Of a stretch of DNA of 6,945 nucleotides, positions 1 through 4,645 are shown piece by piece. Source of the stretch: Peptoniphilus sp. (lineage in GTDB: Bacteria; Bacillota; Clostridia; Tissierellales; Peptoniphilaceae). Position numbers and translations under genes: made by a program. The notes under the pieces are model-generated. The model was not told where the DNA came from and ran no database searches. It worked only from the letters and a program-made list of their open reading frames with translations. The first letter of the stretch is position 1; every line of letters begins with the position of its first letter. The stretch covers positions 1 through 6,945 of the forward strand of contig JASBZH010000058.1 of the NCBI GenBank assembly GCA_029983555.1, given 5' to 3'.

Positions 1-693
1 GCTTTTATAATGTGTAAAATTTTGAAAATGGATAGGGATAATGCAATTTTAGTTGGAGTTGGCTCATCAATTTGTGGTGGATCTGCTATTGCAGCAACTG
101 CACCTATTATAAATGCAGATGATGAGACTATTGCAAAGTCAATTTCTACTATATTTTTATTTAATGTATTGGCAGCTATAATTTTTCCAACACTTGGAGA
201 AATTTTAAACATGACTAATGAAGGTTTTGCAATATTTGCAGGAACAGCAGTAAATGATACCTCTTCAGTTACAGCAGCAGCTGCTTCATGGGATGCAATT
301 CACGTATCAAATACTCTTGAAATGGCGACAGTTGTAAAACTTACGAGGACACTCGCAATTATTCCAATATCAATTGTACTTTCAATTTATGAAAATAAGA
401 AAAATAACGCAGATAAAGAATTAAATGTGCTTAAGTTAATACCTAATTTTATCTTGTTCTTTGTTATGTTTTCAATTTTAACTACAGTTTTGCCGATACC
501 AGAATCTTTTATATCATTTACAAAATTATTGTCTAAATTTTTTATAACAATGGCAATGATGGCAATTGGTCTTTCAACAGACATTGTAAATCTTATAAAA
601 ACTGGAGGAAAGTCGATAGCTCTTGGATTTATATGTTGGATTGCAGTTGCACTTATGAGTTTACTTATGCAAAATATTGTGGGTTTAATTTAA
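1..693 (+). CDS. YeiH-family (UPF0324, putative sulfate exporter) membrane protein, 5' end outside window
   Basis: This is the C-terminal part of a YeiH/UPF0324 (Cons_hypoth698) integral membrane protein. The frame is open to base 1, so the first ATG (base 10) is internal; about 230 of the usual 320-350 residues are present. Numbering from that ATG, family signatures are SSICGGSAIAATAPI (19-33), GTAVNDTSSVTAAAASWD (78-95), VKLTRT (109-114) and AIGLST (185-190). Hydrophobic stretches near 45-62, 113-127, 143-162, 172-188 and 202-226 look like membrane helices, with a Lys/Asn/Glu-rich loop at 128-142. Relatives are often called putative sulfate exporters, but the transported substrate is not firmly established, and the residues here do not settle it. 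The gene ends in its own terminator, so it is not co-transcribed with the acetyltransferase downstream. Family call is confident; function is not. Confidence 0.9.
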   Translation, partial: AFIMCKILKMDRDNAILVGVGSSICGGSAIAATAPIINADDETIAKSISTIFLFNVLAAIIFPTLGEILNMTNEGFAIFAGTAVNDTSSVTAAAASWDAIHVSNTLEMATVVKLTRTLAIIPISIVLSIYENKKNNADKELNVLKLIPNFILFFVMFSILTTVLPIPESFISFTKLLSKFFITMAMMAIGLSTDIVNLIKTGGKSIALGFICWIAVALMSLLMQNIVGLI

Positions 694-703
694 TATTATT
701 TTT

Positions 704-737
704 AAAAAACATTGGATGTAATTTCCAGTGTTTTTTT
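704..737 (+). terminator. Rho-independent terminator of the YeiH-family gene
   Basis: Arms 704-716 and 724-736 pair over 13 bp with one G-U wobble around a 7-base loop. The 3' arm ends in a run of T to 737. It starts 10 bases after the stop codon. Confidence 0.85.
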
Positions 738-787
738 GTAAGTTTAAAAATATGTTTAATATAGATAAAGAATTGTATATTATTATC

Positions 788-796
788 TGTTATATT
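788..796 (+). promoter_or_regulatory. Putative extended -10 promoter for the GNAT gene
   Basis: TGT followed by TATATT (791-796) makes a TGn extended -10 element with 5 of 6 matches. No good -35 sits at 16-18 bases, as is common with extended -10 promoters. Transcription would begin near 803, giving a leader of about 30 bases. The upstream terminator means the gene needs its own promoter. A weaker TTGTAT at 773 is spaced too closely to act as the -35 for this -10. Confidence 0.4.
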
Positions 797-820
797 CTAA
801 AATTTGTAGAAGTAAGTGAT

Positions 821-825
821 GGAGG
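821..825 (+). promoter_or_regulatory. Shine-Dalgarno site that fixes the GNAT start at 834
   Basis: GGAGG at 821-825 lies 8 bases before the ATG at 834. Longer starts at GTG 816 or ATG 819 would place this site inside the coding sequence and have no comparable site upstream, so 834 is preferred. Confidence 0.8.
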
Positions 826-833
826 AAATAAAA

Positions 834-1283
834 ATGTATGTTAGGCCGTATCAGAATTCGGATTGCATAAAACTAACAGAGCTATTTTACAATACAGTGC
901 ATTCTATAAATGCAAAAGACTATACCAAAAATCAACTAAATGCATGGGCAACAGGGCACGAAGATTTGAAAAAGTGGGACGTACTCTTTCAAGAACATTA
1001 CACTTTTGTAGCTGTTAAAAATAATATTATTGTAGGTTTTGGTGATATAGATAAGACGGGTTATCTTGATCATTTATTTGTTCATAAAGATTATCAAAAA
1101 AAGGGCATTGGAAGTGCGATTTGTGATATATTAGAACAATTAGTAAATGAAAATATAATTGTACACGCTTCTATTACAGCAAGACCATATTTTGAAAAAA
1201 GAGGATACAGAGTTGTAAAAGAACAACAGGTAGAAAGAAAAGGTATTTTCCTTACAAATTATGTGATGGTAAAGAAAATGTAA
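834..1283 (+). CDS. YafP-like GNAT family N-acetyltransferase
   Basis: A single-domain, 149-residue GNAT acetyltransferase of the YafP/Acetyltransf_10 type, predicted to be cytosolic and to transfer an acetyl group from acetyl-CoA to an amine. The N-terminal signature (RPYQNSDCIKLTELFYNTVH, residues 4-23, then DYTKNQLNAWA at 29-39) is typical of YafP-like proteins. Motif A is LDHLFVHKDYQKKGIG (78-93), with the acetyl-CoA pyrophosphate loop at QKKGIG. The later block ITARPYFEKRGYRVV (114-128) matches motif B. The start at 834 is chosen from the Shine-Dalgarno site; an upstream in-frame GTG at 816 would add six residues. It stands alone between two terminators, so neighbours give no clue to the substrate. 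YafP of E. coli is linked to detoxification of nitroaromatics, but that role cannot be carried over from sequence alone. Family call strong, substrate unknown. Confidence 0.88.
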   Translation: MYVRPYQNSDCIKLTELFYNTVHSINAKDYTKNQLNAWATGHEDLKKWDVLFQEHYTFVAVKNNIIVGFGDIDKTGYLDHLFVHKDYQKKGIGSAICDILEQLVNENIIVHASITARPYFEKRGYRVVKEQQVERKGIFLTNYVMVKKM

Positions 1284-1330
1284 ATTTCAATTTGTACTGA
1301 TATAATTTATTTATTAATAAAGGGCATAAT

Positions 1331-1356
1331 AAAAGAGACACCAGGTGTCTCTTTAA
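1331..1356. terminator. Bidirectional palindromic terminator between GNAT and DUF2007 genes
   Basis: Arms 1332-1342 (AAAGAGACACC) and 1344-1354 are perfect inverted repeats around one central base; in RNA about 10 bp would pair around a 3-base loop. The genes converge on it, with stops at 1283 (+) and 1368 (-). The minus-strand version is followed by TTTTATTAT and looks stronger; the plus-strand tail TTTAAAATATTT is weaker. Confidence 0.75.
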
Positions 1357-1367
1357 AATATTTAACA

Positions 1368-1622
1368 TCAATCGAAATATAATCCCTCAGTGTCGTCTCT
1401 ATCATTCATAAAATATACTAAGAGCTCATTTGCCTTTTCAAAATCTTTTTCAGAAACATAAATCCCCTTTTCATAAATAGAAAATCCAGAAACAATTCTC
1501 ATAAAGTCTCCGTCGTCTTTAACAAAATATGGAATGTTGTTATCCTCTAAAAATCCGCAAATTTCGTCAAATATAAGTTTATTAGTTGAGGTAGTTAGTT
1601 TTACGTATTCATTATTATCCAT
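1368..1622 (-). CDS. Small DUF2007-type protein (putative signal-transducing protein)
   Basis: An 84-residue soluble protein matching the pattern of the DUF2007 (PF09413) family. It has an N-terminal YVKLTTSTNKLIFDEICGFL (6-25), where a beta strand leads into a helix. LEDNNIPYFVKDDG (25-38) follows, then MRIVSGFSIYEKGIYVSEKDF (41-61; the family-like core is G46-F47-S48 and I54-Y55-V56). A final helix EKANELLVYF (62-71) and an acidic tail (NDRDDTEGLYFD) complete it. Family members are called putative prokaryotic signal-transducing proteins but have no agreed biochemical function. GGTGA at 1627-1631 is the ribosome-binding site, only four bases from the ATG. The gene lies directly downstream of rpsD in the same direction but is separated from it by a terminator and has its own promoter. 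Start and reading frame are clear; function is unknown. Confidence 0.75.
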   Translation of the reverse strand: MDNNEYVKLTTSTNKLIFDEICGFLEDNNIPYFVKDDGDFMRIVSGFSIYEKGIYVSEKDFEKANELLVYFMNDRDDTEGLYFD

Positions 1623-1637
1623 ACTATCACCATTTTT

Positions 1638-1666
1638 ATTATACCTATTTTTAATATTTTAGGCAA
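1638..1666 (-). promoter_or_regulatory. Promoter of the DUF2007-type gene
   Basis: On the minus strand TTGCCT (1666-1661, 4 of 6) is followed by a 17-base spacer and a consensus TATAAT (1643-1638). The expected transcription start, near 1631, falls on the ribosome-binding site, so the leader would be only about 10 bases. The -35 follows directly on the T-tract of the rpsD terminator. Confidence 0.6.
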
Positions 1667-1693
1667 ATAAAAAAGAGCCACAAAGGCTCTTTT
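1665..1693 (-). terminator. Rho-independent terminator of rpsD
   Basis: On the minus strand AAAAGAGCC (1693-1685) pairs perfectly with GGCTCTTTT (1679-1671) around a 5-base loop. A T-rich tail (TTTTTTATTT) follows. It begins 10 bases after the rpsD stop codon. Confidence 0.88.
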
Positions 1694-1702
1694 CATTGCT
1701 TA

Positions 1703-2299
1703 TTACATGTTCTTTGAATAGAACTCTACGATTAATTGGTCTTCGATTTCTATAGGTATATCTTCTCTTTCTGGAAGAGAAACTAAAGTTGCTTTAAAGT
1801 TTTCATCTTTAGAGATGTATGGGTAACTTACAACGATATTAGTGTTGTAGTTTTCTTTAAACATGTCAACTTTTTTACCTCTAGCTGAAAGTTCAATTAC
1901 ATCGCCTGGTTCGCATCTGTAAGATGGAATATTTACTTTCTTTCCATTAACAGTTACGTGTCCGTGACTTACCATTTGTCTTGCTTGTCTAATTGAAGAA
2001 GCAAAACCCATTCTGTAACATAAATTGTCTAGACGTCTTTCTAGGAAAGATACTAGGTTAGGACCAGTTTGTCCTTGAGTTCTTTGTGCTTCTTTAAAAA
2101 GATTTACGAATTGTTTTTCAAGAACACCATAATATGCTCTTAATCTTTGTTTTTCTAGTAATTGCTTACCGTATTCTGTAAGTTTTTTATCGCTTCTAGC
2201 GGTACCTCTAGTAGCTCTTTTCATTGCCTTAGGGTGACCGCAAACATTTAATCCAAGTCTTCTAGATTGCTTGAATTTTGGATCCATCATTTTTGCCAT
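1703..2299 (-). CDS. rpsD: 30S ribosomal protein S4
   Basis: Ribosomal protein S4 binds the 5' domain of 16S rRNA early in 30S assembly and helps form the mRNA entry site. The 198 residues cover the whole family: N-terminal FKQSRRLGLNVCG (9-21), conserved KKLTEYGKQLLEKQRLRAYYGV (38-59, helical domain), the S4 RNA-binding fold at about 88-150 (RRLDNLCYRMGF, IRQARQMVSHGHVTVNGKKV, YRCEPGDVI) and the C-terminal LIVEFYS. Only C20, C94 and C129 are present, so the N-terminal four-cysteine zinc site of the C+ form is absent, and the protein is slightly shorter than Bacillus S4. The start has AGGAG at 2309-2313, nine bases upstream. It is a solitary gene with its own promoter and terminator, as in Bacillus, rather than lying in the alpha operon beside rpsM, rpsK and rpoA. 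Confidence 0.97.
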   Translation of the reverse strand: MAKMMDPKFKQSRRLGLNVCGHPKAMKRATRGTARSDKKLTEYGKQLLEKQRLRAYYGVLEKQFVNLFKEAQRTQGQTGPNLVSFLERRLDNLCYRMGFASSIRQARQMVSHGHVTVNGKKVNIPSYRCEPGDVIELSARGKKVDMFKENYNTNIVVSYPYISKDENFKATLVSLPEREDIPIEIEDQLIVEFYSKNM

Positions 2300-2312
2300 T
2301 TTATCATTCTCC

Positions 2313-2339
2313 TATAAATTTTCGCCGCGATAATTTATA
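2313..2339 (-). promoter_or_regulatory. Leader hairpin abutting the rpsD ribosome-binding site
   Basis: In the short rpsD leader (about 2300-2343), TATAAATT (2339-2332) and AATTTATA (2320-2313) are a perfect 8-bp inverted repeat. The loop between them contains TCGC/GCGA. The last paired base (2313) is also the first base of the AGGAG Shine-Dalgarno site. In Bacillus subtilis a solitary rpsD is repressed by its own product; this hairpin is a candidate for such control, but no S4 binding site can be confirmed by eye. Confidence 0.45.
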
Positions 2340-2349
2340 AGCCGACGCT

Positions 2350-2378
2350 ATTATACTAAAACTAAGCCGTTTTGTAAA
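2350..2378 (-). promoter_or_regulatory. Strong promoter of rpsD
   Basis: On the minus strand TTTACA (2378-2373, 5 of 6) is followed by a 17-base spacer and a consensus TATAAT (2355-2350). The start would fall near 2343, giving a leader of about 44 bases. This is the best-matched promoter in the window, fitting a ribosomal protein gene. Confidence 0.75.
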
Positions 2379-2479
2379 GTATTTTTGCATCTAAATCTTT
2401 AATTTATCACCAAAAAATAGATTTTTATTTTTAAAGATATTACACATTTTATCAAAATATTATTAAAAAGAAATCTTAT

Positions 2480-2488
2480 TGGTATAAT
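2480..2488 (+). promoter_or_regulatory. Extended -10 promoter of the M29 aminopeptidase gene
   Basis: TGG followed by TATAAT (2483-2488) forms an extended -10 with a perfect hexamer. The -35 position (TTATTA, 2460-2465) matches only 3 of 6. Transcription would start near 2495. It is divergent from the rpsD promoter, with about 100 bases between the two. Confidence 0.55.
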
Positions 2489-2506
2489 TATAACAAGAGA
2501 AAATTT

Positions 2507-2515
2507 AAAGGAGGT
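2507..2515 (+). promoter_or_regulatory. Unusually complete Shine-Dalgarno site of the M29 aminopeptidase gene
   Basis: AAAGGAGGT is a nine-base complement to the 16S rRNA 3' end. GGAGG ends five bases before the ATG at 2520. It settles the start and suggests efficient translation. Confidence 0.8.
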
Positions 2516-2519
2516 AGAC

Positions 2520-3767
2520 ATGGATTTTAAAAATTTTAAAGTTGAAGATTACATTGAAAAATATTCAGAATTAGTTTTAAAAATAGGACTAAAAATTCAT
2601 GATGGTGATATTTTAGTGATAAGGGGACCTATAGAGGCTTATGATTTTATAAGAGTTCTCACTAGAGTTGCCTATGATTTAAAAGCAAAAGAAGTAGTTG
2701 TGGATTATAGAGATACGGAAATTTCTAAATTAAAATTTAAAAATGAAAGTATAGAAACTCTTACAGATATTCCACAACACAAAATTGACAAAGAAAATTA
2801 TTATATGGATAAAAAGGCGAAATACTTGTCAATAACTGGTGTGGATCCAGATGCATTTAAAGAAATAGATTCCGAAAAACTTTTAAAATCAAATATTGCA
2901 AGTTCAAAAGCATTAAGAGATTTTAGCGACAAGATGATGGCAAACTTCACTTCATGGTGCGTAATTGGGGCGTCAATTGAACCTTGGGCTAAAAAAGTAT
3001 TTCCAGATCTTTCAGGTAAAGAGGCAGTTAAAAAACTTTGGTATGAAATTTTTAACACAGTTAGATTATTTGAAGATGATCCAGAGATCGCCCTTGAAAA
3101 TCACATCAAAAACTTAAATCACTATGCAAAAGTTTTAAATGAAAGCAGATTTAAAGAATTGAGATATTCTTCTAAAAAGGGAACAGATCTTAGTGTAAAA
3201 CTTCCTGAAAATTATATTTTTGCAGGAGCAACTGATAAAAATTCGTCTGGAGAAGAATTTATTGCCAATATGCCGAGTGAAGAAGTATTCTCAGCTCCTC
3301 ACAGAGAAGGTGTAAATGGAAGTGTATATAACACTTTACCACTAAATTACAATGGAAACTTAATTGACGATTTTTATTTGAAATTCAAAGACGGAAAGGT
3401 AATCGAATACGACGCGAAGGTTGGTAAGGATTATTTGAGAAATATTTTAGAAACTGATGAAAATTCTAAGAGACTTGGAGAAGTTGCCTTGGTTTCTTAT
3501 AATACTCCAATCTCAATGCGAAAAATTTTATTCTTCAATACTTTATATGATGAGAATGCATCCTGTCACCTTGCACTTGGCAAAGCATATCCAAGCTGCA
3601 TAGAAGGTGGAGAAGATATGAGTATAGAAGAACTAGAAAAGCTTGGTTTAAATGATTCGCTAAGTCATGTGGATTTTATGGTAGGCGATGAGACTACAAA
3701 TATCGTTGGAATAAAGGAAGATGGAGAAGAAGTTCAAATCTTTAAAGATGGAAATTTTGTGATTTAA
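2520..3767 (+). CDS. ampS: M29-family metallo-aminopeptidase (AmpS/PepS type)
   Basis: A 415-residue cytosolic aminopeptidase of peptidase family M29 (thermophilic aminopeptidase/AmpS/PepS), which removes N-terminal residues from peptides using two divalent metals. Length is normal for the family (about 405-415). The N-terminal half (1-235) is the less conserved domain. The C-terminal half holds the metal site: NMPSEEVFSAP (250-260, ligand E255), LGEVALV (319-325, E321), CHLALGKAYPS (349-359, H350 and the conserved Y357) and SHVDFMVG (382-389, H383 and D385). All expected ligands are present with family spacing, so it should be active. The pattern GVNGSVYNTLPL (264-275) is also typical. It is a single-gene unit with its own extended -10 promoter and a strong terminator; the likely role is peptide turnover for amino acid supply. 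Substrate preference cannot be read from sequence. Lactic streptococcal homologues are named PepS. Confidence 0.95.
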   Translation: MDFKNFKVEDYIEKYSELVLKIGLKIHDGDILVIRGPIEAYDFIRVLTRVAYDLKAKEVVVDYRDTEISKLKFKNESIETLTDIPQHKIDKENYYMDKKAKYLSITGVDPDAFKEIDSEKLLKSNIASSKALRDFSDKMMANFTSWCVIGASIEPWAKKVFPDLSGKEAVKKLWYEIFNTVRLFEDDPEIALENHIKNLNHYAKVLNESRFKELRYSSKKGTDLSVKLPENYIFAGATDKNSSGEEFIANMPSEEVFSAPHREGVNGSVYNTLPLNYNGNLIDDFYLKFKDGKVIEYDAKVGKDYLRNILETDENSKRLGEVALVSYNTPISMRKILFFNTLYDENASCHLALGKAYPSCIEGGEDMSIEELEKLGLNDSLSHVDFMVGDETTNIVGIKEDGEEVQIFKDGNFVI

Positions 3768-3776
3768 TTAAAAAAT

Positions 3777-3815
3777 AAAAACTAATCTTAGGTCAAACTG
3801 AGATTAGTTTTTTTT
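3777..3815. terminator. Strong bidirectional terminator between ampS and comEA
   Basis: Arms 3777-3790 and 3799-3812 pair over 14 bp with one G-U on the plus strand, around an 8-base loop. T-runs follow on both strands (to 3815 on plus; TTTTTATTTTTT on minus). It serves the convergent aminopeptidase and comEA genes. Confidence 0.88.
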
Positions 3816-3821
3816 AGTGAT

Positions 3822-3851
3822 AGACTTCGTAACTATGTAGTTATGAAGTCT
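3822..3851. repeat. 14-bp inverted repeat covering the comEA stop codon
   Basis: Arms 3822-3835 and 3838-3851 are inverted copies differing at one base (G-U on plus-strand RNA, an A/C mismatch on minus-strand RNA). The repeat spans the last comEA codons (DFITT) and its TAG stop. It has no T-tract of its own and lies six bases from the adjacent terminator's T-run. Confidence 0.7.
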
Positions 3852-4465
3852 TTCATATTTTCAAATTTTTTGTCTCCAATTCCGTCCACATTTTTTATAT
3901 CTTCAATACTTTTAAACTGAGTTTTTTCTCTATAATCTATAATTTTATCGGCAGTTTTGTCGCCAACACCTGGTATATTTGTAAGTGTTGATTTATCGGC
4001 ACTGTTTATATTTATTAAACTTCCACTTGAAGAGGGACTACTTGTAGTTGAATTAATTTCACTTGGAACTTCTTCACCAACTGTTGGAAGATAAATTTTG
4101 TCTTCGTCATTTAATTTTCTAGCAAGATTAATTGCATCTAAGTTTGCATCTGGAAGACTTCCCCCAGCTTCGTCAATTGCATCTGCAATTCTTGATCCAG
4201 GTGTCATTTTATATAGTCCTGGATTTTTAACTGCTCCAGATATATGTACATATAATTCTTGACTGTTTTCGTCTGAGGATTCTATTTGGATATCATTTTC
4301 ACTTTTATCATCTACATATGAAAAGGATTTATCATCTGAAGTGTCTATTTGAAGTAGCTCGTCGTCATAATTATTATTAGAATTATAAAGTTCATAACCG
4401 ATAAAAACAATTAAAACTAACAACAATATATAATTTAAATTCTTTTTAAAGAAATCAAAATTCAT
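3833..4465 (-). CDS. comEA: ComEA-type DNA-binding competence protein
   Basis: A 210-residue membrane-anchored DNA receptor of the ComEA type. Such proteins bind double-stranded DNA outside the cell membrane and pass it to the ComEC channel during natural transformation. An N-terminal anchor (NYILLLVLIVFIGYELY, 11-27, preceded by FFKK) is followed by an acidic, low-complexity spacer (30-69). Next come an SLBB domain (LYVHISGAVKNPGLY at 71-85 through KIYLPTVGEEVP, about 123-134), a Ser/Thr-rich linker (137-149) and a C-terminal helix-hairpin-helix pair (LTNIPGVGDKTADKII at 161-176 and IKNVDGIGDKKFENM at 190-204). This order is canonical. GGGAGGT at 4471-4477 lies five bases before the ATG. No comEB or comEC lies next to it in the window, so it appears to be a single-gene unit. 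Competence itself cannot be inferred; ComEA-like proteins also occur in species not known to be transformable. Confidence 0.93.
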   Translation of the reverse strand: MNFDFFKKNLNYILLLVLIVFIGYELYNSNNNYDDELLQIDTSDDKSFSYVDDKSENDIQIESSDENSQELYVHISGAVKNPGLYKMTPGSRIADAIDEAGGSLPDANLDAINLARKLNDEDKIYLPTVGEEVPSEINSTTSSPSSSGSLININSADKSTLTNIPGVGDKTADKIIDYREKTQFKSIEDIKNVDGIGDKKFENMKDFITT

Positions 4466-4492
4466 TGAAAACCTCCCAATAATCTAAATACA

Positions 4493-4520
4493 ATTATACT
4501 CTATTTAAAGCGATTGTTAA
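4493..4520 (-). promoter_or_regulatory. Promoter of comEA
   Basis: On the minus strand TTAACA (4520-4515, 5 of 6) is followed by a 16-base spacer and TATAAT (4498-4493). The leader would be about 20 bases, mostly the ribosome-binding site. This near-consensus sigma-A-like promoter suggests basal expression; no ComK- or CIN-type box was recognised. Confidence 0.6.
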
Positions 4521-4571
4521 ATAATAATAATCTAATTAAAAAGTTATCACATTAAATTGATATTTATTTTG

Positions 4572-4600
4572 TTTAAAAAATTAAAACTTTGTGTTATAAT
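4572..4600 (+). promoter_or_regulatory. Promoter of the EF-G paralogue
   Basis: TTTAAA (4572-4577, 4 of 6) is followed by a 17-base spacer and TATAAT (4595-4600). TGT directly upstream (4592-4594) makes an extended -10. Transcription would start near 4607, giving a leader of about 39 bases with AGGAGG at 4632-4637. Confidence 0.65.
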
Positions 4601-4645
4601 TTATACAAACGATTCCAAAAATACATATACTAGGAGGAAAGAACT

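Noticed and set aside
816..833. Upstream GTG (816) and ATG (819) as starts of the acetyltransferase
   Set aside because: The only good Shine-Dalgarno site (GGAGG, 821-825) lies downstream of them and correctly spaced for ATG 834, where the YafP-like similarity also begins.
2305..2307. Minus-strand ATG between the rpsD Shine-Dalgarno site and the S4 start
   Set aside because: It is only one base from the AGGAG and out of frame with S4; the ATG at 2299 has proper spacing and gives the conserved N-terminus.
2393..2424. AAATCT...AGATTT inverted repeat between the divergent rpsD and ampS promoters, considered as a shared operator
   Set aside because: Only six bases per arm in very AT-rich DNA and 20 bases apart; chance is the simpler explanation.
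2801..3058. Minus-strand open frame of 85 codons inside the aminopeptidase gene
   Set aside because: It lies wholly within a conserved M29 gene, has no ribosome-binding site or family resemblance, and is an antisense shadow.
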